Origin: Candidatus Thorarchaeota archaeon
GTDB lineage: Archaea > Asgardarchaeota > Thorarchaeia > Thorarchaeales > Thorarchaeaceae
Reading direction: 5' to 3'
Assembly: GCA_016840965.1 (NCBI GenBank)
Contig: JAEORI010000238.1
Span: 1-19,156, forward strand
DNA length: 19,156 nucleotides
A program made the position numbers and the translations under genes. Of the stretch, positions 1 to 7,253 are shown in pieces (position 1 is the stretch's first letter; every line of letters starts with the position of its first letter). Under the pieces are notes generated by a model. It was given only the letters and a program-made list of their open reading frames with translations, made no database searches and was not told the DNA's origin.

Positions 1-1
1 A

Positions 2-817
2 CTTTGCTTATCTCAATGTCAAATGTGTGCGGCAGACATAGCAGACACAGCGTCATTCATCATGGGTGGAGCGATGTCTAATAGCTCTCTCTCTCTACCT
101 AGAGCTAATGCCAAAATCAGGATAGTTCATACCGAAGCTGGTGCTATTGATATCAGTGTGGCTTGTAATTTTGAAGTCATAGCAAGTGATAGAGTGAATG
201 CATCACTTGCATTTGTGTATCCACAATATTGGCATCTTGGTTCCAGTCTCAGCAATGTCTGGTTTAATATCGCAATCAATGACACAATTTTGGACCACAT
301 GGTAGCAAACTATTCGTATCTTGTTAGTCATGGGTATACTTTGAATTCAACAGAGCTTAGTGGGACATGGATTGAATCAGCTGAGTTTGTTTTGTTTAGT
401 TACGAAATGCAAGCTGCAAAGACCTATGTCGTCAGAGTGACCACTCCTGCATACCCTATGCAATCCAACAATTACGCATCATTTTCCTACATCATCGCAA
501 GTGCGAAGACTTTCCAAGGACAAACACATCAGACAGTTGAGATACATGTAATTGAAGAAACGCCTTTCGAGGAATTCTCATTTCAACCTGTAACCTATTT
601 GACTGAATCAACAAATGGCACAGGAACAACTGCTTTTTGGGATTTAGTTATTAATCAGAACACAGACATCAACAGCATCGATTTCTCCGCCACTATTAAG
701 AGATATACTCCATTTCGTCCGTTCCCGATTCAACTTGTTGAGTTTATCATTGTAGGAAGTGTCATGTTTGCGATTGTGTTAGGAACGATTGCCATTCTAC
801 GAATGAAAGGACACTGA
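2..817 (+). CDS. Membrane-anchored surface protein, 5' end cut by window edge
   Basis: The reading frame is open from base 2 with no stop before the first ATG at 23, so the gene almost certainly begins upstream of the window. The visible 264 residues after that ATG are mostly polar, beta-rich sequence with several N-X-S/T sequons, as expected for a glycosylated archaeal surface protein. A single hydrophobic helix near the C-terminus (about residues 238-260, core VEFIIVGSVMFAIVLGTIAI) is followed by a short basic tail RMKGH, so the bulk should face outside. I recognise no family. The layout resembles the DJ-1-like surface protein at 13519 (ectodomain, C-terminal helix, basic tail), but I see no sequence similarity between them. 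It ends 3 nt before the convergent nadA stop. Confidence 0.6.
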   Translation, partial: LCLSQCQMCAADIADTASFIMGGAMSNSSLSLPRANAKIRIVHTEAGAIDISVACNFEVIASDRVNASLAFVYPQYWHLGSSLSNVWFNIAINDTILDHMVANYSYLVSHGYTLNSTELSGTWIESAEFVLFSYEMQAAKTYVVRVTTPAYPMQSNNYASFSYIIASAKTFQGQTHQTVEIHVIEETPFEEFSFQPVTYLTESTNGTGTTAFWDLVINQNTDINSIDFSATIKRYTPFRPFPIQLVEFIIVGSVMFAIVLGTIAILRMKGH

Positions 818-820
818 TAG

Positions 821-1795
821 CTAGGTCTTTACATCGAGCGGAACAGCTGGTCCTTGACCTTTGACCTTGTTCATTCGCTCAAGTGCATCACGAATGTAAG
901 AAGCATTATGCTCTGGGACTGTAACAAGATTGGCTTCAGGCAGAGTCTCAAGAACATCGAGGATTTTCTCTAGTGTATGCTTCTTCATCTGACGACAAAT
1001 TGCACCCTCATACAGCGGGATGATTGTTTTGTCAGGATGTTGTTTCTGAAGTTGATGAATCATACCCATCTCTGTCGCGATGATGAATGTCTTTGCGTCT
1101 GATTCTGCAACAGTACGTGCCATCATTCCTGTTGAGCCAACCATGTCCGCGGCTTCTTGCACTTCTATTGGACATTCGGGATGCGCAATTGCTATTGCAT
1201 CAGGATACTTCTCCTTTAGTTCGATGAGCATGCTCAGATCAAACATGTTGTGCACATAACATCTGCCTCTAGGATCAATATCGATGATGTTTACATCTGT
1301 GTGCCTTCGAACATACTCTGCCAAGTTCGCGTCAGGTCCAAAAAGAACAGTATCAGCACCAAGTGATTCCACTACCTCGACAGCGCTACCTGAGGTGCAG
1401 ATGACATCGGTTTCGGTCTTAGTGTCAGCAGTAGTGTTTACATAAACAACAACTGGTGCATCTGGATATTCCCTCTTCTTCTTTCGAACTGCCTCTGCAT
1501 CAATATACGCAGCCAATGGGCACAATGCCCCAGGATCGGGGATATAAACAGGTACAGCGGGGGAGAGTACTGCAGCCATCTCAGCCATGAATCTTACACC
1601 TGCAAAGATTATCATATCATACCCATTACTCTCAGCAGATTTCCTTGCAAGTTGTAGAGAGTCCCCTACATAGTCAGCAATCTCTTGGATTTCAATGATT
1701 TGATAATTATGTGCAAGAATGAGAGCTTTTCGCTCCTTCTTCAATTTGAGAATCTTCTCTTGGAGGGCTTTGCAGTCATTAGCCATCGGATGCAC
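821..1795 (-). CDS. nadA: Quinolinate synthase NadA
   Basis: NadA condenses iminoaspartate with dihydroxyacetone phosphate to make quinolinate, the NAD precursor, using a 4Fe-4S cluster. The 324-residue length is normal for the family. The three expected cluster cysteines are visible: C92 (GALCPLA), C179 (RGRCYVHNMF) and C267 (EGAICRQM). Substrate-side motifs are also present: LAHNYQ near residue 28, YVNTTADTK at 118-126, ICTSGSA at 132-138 and HPEC at 205-208. ICTSGSA has Ser where the family commonly has Asn, a mild oddity. The longest frame starts with GTG at 1795, but an ATG three codons in (1786, MANDCK) is an equally good start. The gene is transcribed away from the NAD-kinase-like gene and ends tail-to-tail with the upstream surface-protein gene. 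Confidence 0.95.
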   Translation of the reverse strand: MHPMANDCKALQEKILKLKKERKALILAHNYQIIEIQEIADYVGDSLQLARKSAESNGYDMIIFAGVRFMAEMAAVLSPAVPVYIPDPGALCPLAAYIDAEAVRKKKREYPDAPVVVYVNTTADTKTETDVICTSGSAVEVVESLGADTVLFGPDANLAEYVRRHTDVNIIDIDPRGRCYVHNMFDLSMLIELKEKYPDAIAIAHPECPIEVQEAADMVGSTGMMARTVAESDAKTFIIATEMGMIHQLQKQHPDKTIIPLYEGAICRQMKKHTLEKILDVLETLPEANLVTVPEHNASYIRDALERMNKVKGQGPAVPLDVKT

Positions 1796-1820
1796 CGTAT
1801 AGAAGCTCCCTTGTTTATGC

Positions 1821-1832
1821 TTTTAATAAAAT
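1821..1832 (-). promoter_or_regulatory. Candidate TATA box of nadA
   Basis: Read on the minus strand, this stretch is TTTTATTAAAAG. It lies about 30 nt upstream of the GTG at 1795 and about 40 nt upstream of the ATG at 1786. With the usual archaeal spacing of about 26 nt, transcription would begin near 1802 and leave a very short leader. Identified by eye from composition and spacing only. Confidence 0.4.
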
Positions 1833-1836
1833 TCCA

Positions 1837-1885
1837 ACCGGCAATCTATTCTGACTTGCAGTTACTAATGGCAACTTTTGCCGGT
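1837..1885. promoter_or_regulatory. Inverted repeats between nadA and the NAD-kinase-like gene, candidate operator
   Basis: ACCGGCAA at 1837-1844 is the exact reverse complement of TTGCCGGT at 1878-1885; the arms lie about four helical turns apart. Inside this, GGCAA (1870-1874) and TTGCC (1878-1882) form a second perfect inverted repeat with a 3-nt centre. The GGCAA element therefore occurs three times here (1840, 1870, and inverted at 1878), and again at 1946 just before the ATG at 1951. The left arm sits directly upstream of the nadA TATA-like box. The neighbouring gene encodes a winged helix, so a regulator site is plausible but untested. Confidence 0.4.
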
Positions 1886-1942
1886 CTTTCAGTGTAATTT
1901 AAGTGTACATTAGAATTCATTGAGGATTTGAGTTAGAAGAAC

Positions 1943-1947
1943 GGAGG
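1943..1947 (+). promoter_or_regulatory. Ribosome binding site that points to the start at 1951
   Basis: GGAGG ends 3 nt before an ATG at 1951. This is a strong Shine-Dalgarno match at close spacing. The ATG is not in the frame of the NAD-kinase-like protein, which is the main reason to suspect a one-base frameshift just after it. The internal ATG at 1992 has no comparable site. Confidence 0.55.
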
Positions 1948-1950
1948 CAA

Positions 1951-1991
1951 ATGAAACGAGAGTTGGCGTCGCTGCAGGAACGGAATCGAGC
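1951..1991 (+). other. Displaced N-terminal codons of the NAD-kinase-like gene (apparent -1 frameshift)
   Basis: Read in the frame of the main gene, bases 1956-1991 encode T-R-V-G-V-A-A-G-T-E-S-S running straight into M-L-E-D. This looks like the first beta-strand of an NAD kinase. No start codon exists in that frame between the stop at 1929 and the ATG at 1992. The ATG at 1951, with a good ribosome binding site, is one base out of phase. Adding one A to the AAA at 1954-1956 would give MKTRVGVAAG and restore a 352-residue protein. Either a base was lost in the genome, the assembly has a homopolymer error, or the protein really starts at 1992. Confidence 0.6.
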
Positions 1992-3008
1992 ATGCTTGAA
2001 GATGCCAAGTATGTGTTAGATATTTTGGAGAAGAGCGGCGTAGATCTATTGGTAGAAGACAAATTATCGGGTGTTCATAAAGATAATAATTGTGTTCCAA
2101 TCAGAAAAATGGATGTAGATATACTGATAATAGTGGGTTCAGATAGAGTTCTGCTTAGGAAACTCCTTGAACTTAAGCAGACAGATATTCCCGTGCTGCC
2201 ACTTGCATCTAAAGGACAGCCAGACTTTCTTTTTGAGATATCTGCAACTAATTTCGATGGTATAGTCGGAGACCTTCTTGATAATAATTGGAAAAAAGAG
2301 GAGCATCGACGCTTGGTTGCTGAGATCTCAGGAAAAGATACTCCACCACTGCTCAATGATATTGGCATTTTTGCTCGGAGAAGTGCAACACTAATTCGAT
2401 ATTCTCTACTCATTAATGAAGAACATTTCTGGAAGGATGGAAGTGATGGACTGATAATAGCAACTCCCACGGGAAGTACAGCATACTCTCTCAGCGTAGG
2501 AGGTCCAGTAATACTAACCTCTGCTCCTGTCTTCTCCATCATCCCTGTGAACAGTGTTAATCCCGCACGGAGACCTCTAGTACTTTCAGACGACCTAAAT
2601 GTGGAGATTAGAGACCTTACTAGCTCTGTAGCGATTGAGGCAGTCCTAGATGGTCAACTTAGGAGGAAGGTGGACAGTCACCCAGTCAAAATAAGAAAAG
2701 CAGACTCTAGTGCTATGTTTGTTAAATTCTCAGAAGAACGCGTTGAGGAACTTCGTGGCAAGCTTTTGCGAAAGACCGAAACAGCAGAAGATGTTGCTCA
2801 TGAAATGCCACCAAGTGCAAAACTTGTTTTGAAGGTTCTTGAGTATCGGGGACAGCTGAGCCAGCGAGAGATCATTGAAGAAACTATGCTGCCAGCGCGT
2901 ACTGTAAGATATGCGCTTTCACTTTTAATGAGTGAAGGTCTAGTTAAAAAGAAACTCTCATTGAGAGATAGCAGACAAGGCCTATATCATGTTACCAATA
3001 AAGGCTAA
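1992..3008 (+). CDS. NAD-kinase-like protein with degenerate GGDGT motif and C-terminal winged helix
   Basis: Residues 1 to about 250 match the NAD/NADH kinase fold. The clearest signature is DGLIIATPTGSTAYSLS (152-168) followed by VGGP, which matches the family very closely. LND at 121-123 stands where NE/ND is expected, and LDGQ (219-222) is the late conserved motif. The phosphate-binding GGDGT motif is instead GSDRV (49-53): Asp51 stays, but the second Gly, the third Gly and the Thr are lost. The usual GxxGFL segment is also disturbed (SKGQPDFLFEI). Residues about 272-335 form a winged helix (LSQREIIEETMLPARTVRYA). Catalysis is doubtful and an NAD(P)-sensing regulator is a reasonable alternative. 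The true start probably lies at 1951, across a one-base frameshift. The next gene starts 45 nt downstream, so they may be cotranscribed. Confidence 0.85.
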   Translation: MLEDAKYVLDILEKSGVDLLVEDKLSGVHKDNNCVPIRKMDVDILIIVGSDRVLLRKLLELKQTDIPVLPLASKGQPDFLFEISATNFDGIVGDLLDNNWKKEEHRRLVAEISGKDTPPLLNDIGIFARRSATLIRYSLLINEEHFWKDGSDGLIIATPTGSTAYSLSVGGPVILTSAPVFSIIPVNSVNPARRPLVLSDDLNVEIRDLTSSVAIEAVLDGQLRRKVDSHPVKIRKADSSAMFVKFSEERVEELRGKLLRKTETAEDVAHEMPPSAKLVLKVLEYRGQLSQREIIEETMLPARTVRYALSLLMSEGLVKKKLSLRDSRQGLYHVTNKG

Positions 3009-3053
3009 GAAGGGGCCTAATAGAAAAACGAGCGCTAAAATCATGTGATTACA

Positions 3054-5192
3054 ATGACTACACTGAAAGGAATTCCAAAGACAAAGAACAAGGTAATCAA
3101 GCAAATACTTGATCAAGCTGTTTCGGACATTGAACTGTTAAAGAAAGGAAAGAAGATCCCTGATGAAACAGGAGCATTTGATGAATCTCGCGAGTTCATA
3201 GTCTTTGAAATTGCTAAGGCAAACGCGATTCCAACTGATGGTTTATTGAAAGCTGGGGCAACCAATTCTGTCTTGATGGAGATTTTCAGAGATATTCGTG
3301 ACAATCCAACTTCACACGACATCATTGACTCTATGACTCTATGTTTGTATGGCTTCATTGTTGGAAACTACAACGAAGAGGATTTCAGGGTTCTATATAG
3401 ATACTCTCTCAGACATGTTCGAAATCAGAATCAGAGTGAAGACTGGTTACGGCGGGCACTCGTATTCCTAGCCGCTATTAAACATGATTCAGAAAGAGAT
3501 GTGTTGTCAAAGGTTAGATGGTGGCTTCAATATTTGGGAGCCCCAATATTTAGTCCAAGGCTATTTTCGGAAGCAAGTCATTATTTTGGTGTTGACTTCA
3601 GTTCTATTCTTGATTCAGAAGACCTAAGATTGGTTGATGCTCTGAGGCGACACCCAGAATATGTGCAAGAAGCGATAGAAGGTAGACCATTTCTAGACGT
3701 CATGGAACAATGTCGAGAATGGACACCAGATGCACTGCTATCAGAGGTTCTTGGCATTGCACAAAAACATGTCTACTCCAAAGCTACCAGTTACGTGAGC
3801 CAAGACATGAGTGTGAGTGAATCAATTGAAGTAATGAAGAAGCATTTTGAAAAATCGAAGTTTCAAAGTCATAAAGATACAGTTTTACCAGTACGATTGC
3901 AGAAACTTGAAAACCCTCCTCCAGGAGAAGCTATTGATCCGGTGATATTTGAGCTAATTCCTCAAAAACTTAGGATGGGACTCCTCCCATCCGTTGCATA
4001 TTCAAGTAAGACAAAGAAAATTGAGATTATATTTCTAGGAGGGCAGGAAATTGGGAGAAGTGGAATTTTAATAAAAACAGACACAGGCGGTGTGATGCTT
4101 GATTTTGGCCTCTCCGTATCAAATCACATGATTCCAGAGTGGGTTCCTGAGCTTGAGATGATTGACACAGTTCTCGTGAGCCATGGGCATCTAGACCACT
4201 TGGGAGGCTTACCAGTCCTATTTGATACGTTCGAGGGCAAATGGTGCTCCGTGGGACCAACAGGAGGAATTGCCAAAGCACTTCTTATTGATGCACTCAA
4301 GGTAGGAACTCCATTTCCTCCGAGGAAGTTCGATAAGCTGGACTTGATTTCACGATTTACCGAGGACAATATTAAGAAAGTGACAGATAATCATGTTCGC
4401 TTGGAGTTCGGAAAAAGCAATGAAGTTGGATCAGGCATTGTTGTGACACCCATTGAAGCCTGTCACATTCCAGGTAGTGCTGTATTTTCCATTGATATTG
4501 AAGGTGTAAAAATCCTCTACACTGGAGATTTCAACCTAGATGAGTCTGTTCTCTTTCCTGGAGCCAATATCCCAACAGATGCGGATTATGTGATCTTCGA
4601 TGGTACTTACTGGGGAAGAGAAGATTTCAATCGTAAGAAAGTGAATGAATCAATAAGTAATATTGCCAGTGAATATGGACCTGTCATTATTCCAAGCTTC
4701 GCAGTTGGTCGTTCCCAAGAAATTCTTATGATTCTAGAAAATCTTGGTGTGACTCAAAATCGAAATGTGATCATAGCGGGTTTGGCAGAACATATCACAA
4801 ACCTGGTTGGAGTAAAAGGACATTGGCGGAGTATAAAAAAGAACAAAGTGCATCTTGATAAAGACGACATCCTTGTGGCTGGTGGTGGCATGATGGGAGG
4901 TGGGCTTGCGAGGCATCATTTCAACGAGGAACGAAATAATCACAAGGCTGCCATTGTTTTATGTGGGTATCTAGCAACACGAACGCCAGGTTGGAACCTT
5001 CTTAACGGCTACGAACCTCATGAATGCAAGTTAGATTATGCTAGACTTAGTGCTCACTCTTCGTCGACAAATCTTGAAGCATTCATCAACTCATGTACCG
5101 GAAAGAAAATCATGGTCCATACTCCTACAGAAGTTGCTCCTAAAGGTGTAATGATTCCTGAGTACAGACAGAGAATAGTAATCAAAACGTAG
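3054..5192 (+). CDS. Metallo-beta-lactamase/beta-CASP ribonuclease-like protein with a long unknown N-terminal region
   Basis: Numbering from the ATG at 3054 (712 aa). The C-terminal ~390 residues are an MBL/beta-CASP nuclease core of the kind found in archaeal CPSF-like and RNase J-like enzymes, which process or degrade RNA with two zinc ions. Visible motifs: LDFG with D350; HGHLDH at 377-382; H471 in ACHIPGS; D492 in YTGDF; beta-CASP motif A at D516 (FDGTYW); PSFAVGRSQEIL near 547; motif B H668 in LSAHSS; motif C H689 in MVHTPTE. All metal ligands appear intact. Residues 1 to about 320 are largely helical, carry no KH-type GxxG pattern that I can see, and match no family I know. A GTG at 3045 would add three residues, but the ATG is preferred. 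The gene lies 45 nt after the NAD-kinase-like gene. Confidence 0.85.
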   Translation: MTTLKGIPKTKNKVIKQILDQAVSDIELLKKGKKIPDETGAFDESREFIVFEIAKANAIPTDGLLKAGATNSVLMEIFRDIRDNPTSHDIIDSMTLCLYGFIVGNYNEEDFRVLYRYSLRHVRNQNQSEDWLRRALVFLAAIKHDSERDVLSKVRWWLQYLGAPIFSPRLFSEASHYFGVDFSSILDSEDLRLVDALRRHPEYVQEAIEGRPFLDVMEQCREWTPDALLSEVLGIAQKHVYSKATSYVSQDMSVSESIEVMKKHFEKSKFQSHKDTVLPVRLQKLENPPPGEAIDPVIFELIPQKLRMGLLPSVAYSSKTKKIEIIFLGGQEIGRSGILIKTDTGGVMLDFGLSVSNHMIPEWVPELEMIDTVLVSHGHLDHLGGLPVLFDTFEGKWCSVGPTGGIAKALLIDALKVGTPFPPRKFDKLDLISRFTEDNIKKVTDNHVRLEFGKSNEVGSGIVVTPIEACHIPGSAVFSIDIEGVKILYTGDFNLDESVLFPGANIPTDADYVIFDGTYWGREDFNRKKVNESISNIASEYGPVIIPSFAVGRSQEILMILENLGVTQNRNVIIAGLAEHITNLVGVKGHWRSIKKNKVHLDKDDILVAGGGMMGGGLARHHFNEERNNHKAAIVLCGYLATRTPGWNLLNGYEPHECKLDYARLSAHSSSTNLEAFINSCTGKKIMVHTPTEVAPKGVMIPEYRQRIVIKT

Positions 5193-5195
5193 TCT

Positions 5196-7163
5196 CTAGG
5201 CAACTACTTCTAAGACACCATCGAGTACGAGTTTGGTAGCTACGAACTTCATTGCTGGGAGACTGACATTGAGTTTCTTTACAACATCTTGCAACGGAAG
5301 TGTGCCATCGCATAGATCAACAAATTTGACGACCACATTACCATAGGCTTTTTGCGTTTCCTCGTCAACCTGGCTTAATTTCTTCAAGTGGCTTGTTGGT
5401 CCAATTTCCACTCGGAAATCTATCCATTCATACTGATTCATTATTTGGAGACAACCAAGTACAGTTTCCCGAGGCAGATCTAAACTTCTGACTAGTCCAC
5501 CAATCGTATCGTTGCTTTCAATTGCACTCTTGACAGCAACAATTGCTTGTCCCACCTCACGATTCTTGAAAGGTAGTGGCTTTCCAGCCTCACGCGCACG
5601 GACTAAGTAATCAAAGCTGATGGGTCGTACTGGCAACCTAGCAACAACGTTAAAGACGGATGCCTCGAAAACGGATGAGTCGCCTTTCCAAGTGTCCCAG
5701 ACATCTTGGTATTTCTGCTCGATTTCAAACAGGAGTGAAGTCAAGGTACTTCTCTGTTCATCCTCTTCACTGTCATTTGTGGCAATCAGAGCCAGAACAA
5801 AGTGCTTTGACTTCTCGACCATTACAAGATTTCCCTCATGCTCAATAGTTTCTAGCGCATCTGTAGCACTAGGCCCATCAGCAGGCTCAGCATCAATTCC
5901 ACCAAATGAGTCCAGTGCGGAAATCAGAGAGGCAACAGCATTTGTGTCAATCTCATCATCTCCATACTTTAGGTGGAAAGCAACATCAGGCATACCATCT
6001 TTCTGTACAATAAGCAGGAGGTGCAGCATTTTTGACCGGTCATAAATCTGCTTGGCTACGAGCTTTTGAGCTGGTGGTTCTTCAACCTCAACTTCAGCAG
6101 CTTCTGCAATTTTCGCAGCTTGAGCACTCGTTGGAACTCGAGTCTCACTTATTGCTTCAATGCTTTCATCAGAATAAGGAACTGCCTCATATCCACCATC
6201 AGCAGTCCTGACAGGTGTTGATGCAGCTGCTGTTGGTTGGGCTCCCGGTTGGTCAATCTCCTCGGTACCCCTTCTTACAGTAATCATCTCGCTGATAGGC
6301 AAGTCAGGTAATGTAACTCCTACAGTCTTTGCAGCGACTTCGAGCATAAGGCGAATAAACTCTTCACGCCTTGATTTGTCTGTGGCCACCATTGCAAAGG
6401 TTGGTGCACCCAAGAGGCGTTTAATCTTCTCAGCTTTCATCGATTCAGGAAGATCTTGTTTATTCGCAATGATGAAGAGCGGTACAGCTGGAGCCTCTTT
6501 TCTGATTGTGCGAAGTAGTGATTTGGTCTGCATGACGTTTCTGAAGCTTGAATCTGTGACGAGAAATATGACATCTGTTCCTGAGAAGTAAAAACTCCAG
6601 AGGTCTTGAAAAACAGCCTGCCCGGCAAAGTCCCAGATTGTGACCATGAAAGTACCGAATTGAATCGTTTCAGATGAATCGACAGCAACATTGATTGTGG
6701 GCACATAACCTCCGGGCGCAGGTTCTTTCCCGAATAGTAGTCGTAATAGTGTGCTCTTTCCGACACCACCACTTCCAACGAAGCTGATTTTGAATCGTGT
6801 AAAGATGAGTTCTCCAAGAATATCGTCGAGATTATCTCGAATGTAACCAATACTATTTCCCCGAAGAGCAGTAGAGATGCGAGCAGCTCCCTCACGCACA
6901 CGGTGTTGAATCACTCGGTCCTCATCACGACCATCTGTAACGAAAAGCAGAATCATGTCTCCATCAACAGATCCATGGAATACCTTGTGCTTCTCTGCGA
7001 CAAAGACAGGTGTGTCCTCAGCAAGACCCTCGGTTGTCTTTAGGTCCAAATAACCAGCTAAGAAGTCATGTATATCATGTTCGAGAAAATCTATCTTCCA
7101 AAACCTAGTCCTGACCACAACGTTACCATTCGCCTTTTCTATCAACAATACGTTGTGTATCAC
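5196..7163 (-). CDS. Longin-like / small GTPase / longin-like / winged-helix protein
   Basis: A 655-residue multidomain protein with a GTG start at 7163. Residues 1-120 look longin-like (MIHNVLLIEKANGNVV then ILLFVTDG). Residues 125-285 are an intact Ras/Arf-type GTPase: P-loop GSGGVGKST (130-138), switch I Thr156 in YVPTI, G3 WDFAGQ (177-182) with the catalytic Gln182, G4 NKQD (234-237), and a weak G5 around ATDK (260-263). A low-complexity Ala/Glu-rich linker spans about 300-370. Residues 378-505 form a second longin-like domain (LHLLLIVQKDGMPDVAF). Residues about 530-655 contain two winged-helix-like units. The gene follows its paralogue at 7254-8963 by 90 nt on the same strand, probably as one unit. 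Longin calls are by pattern and less sure than the GTPase call. Its stop lies 3 nt from that of the convergent nuclease gene. Confidence 0.88.
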   Translation of the reverse strand: MIHNVLLIEKANGNVVVRTRFWKIDFLEHDIHDFLAGYLDLKTTEGLAEDTPVFVAEKHKVFHGSVDGDMILLFVTDGRDEDRVIQHRVREGAARISTALRGNSIGYIRDNLDDILGELIFTRFKISFVGSGGVGKSTLLRLLFGKEPAPGGYVPTINVAVDSSETIQFGTFMVTIWDFAGQAVFQDLWSFYFSGTDVIFLVTDSSFRNVMQTKSLLRTIRKEAPAVPLFIIANKQDLPESMKAEKIKRLLGAPTFAMVATDKSRREEFIRLMLEVAAKTVGVTLPDLPISEMITVRRGTEEIDQPGAQPTAAASTPVRTADGGYEAVPYSDESIEAISETRVPTSAQAAKIAEAAEVEVEEPPAQKLVAKQIYDRSKMLHLLLIVQKDGMPDVAFHLKYGDDEIDTNAVASLISALDSFGGIDAEPADGPSATDALETIEHEGNLVMVEKSKHFVLALIATNDSEEDEQRSTLTSLLFEIEQKYQDVWDTWKGDSSVFEASVFNVVARLPVRPISFDYLVRAREAGKPLPFKNREVGQAIVAVKSAIESNDTIGGLVRSLDLPRETVLGCLQIMNQYEWIDFRVEIGPTSHLKKLSQVDEETQKAYGNVVVKFVDLCDGTLPLQDVVKKLNVSLPAMKFVATKLVLDGVLEVVA

Positions 7164-7253
7164 TGGTTATCACACTCTGTCTAACATGTAGTTATTTCGT
7201 GATGAGTTATCTACTTTTCTTACATTTCTCATGTTGTATTCCATCTATGAACC

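Noticed and set aside
2075..2542. 155-codon open frame on the minus strand inside the NAD-kinase-like gene
   Set aside because: It is fully antisense to a gene with clear family motifs and its translation is Ser-rich and resembles no protein.
3045..3053. GTG at 3045 as the start of the beta-CASP gene
   Set aside because: It adds only three residues and has no better ribosome binding site; the ATG at 3054 is the more usual codon.
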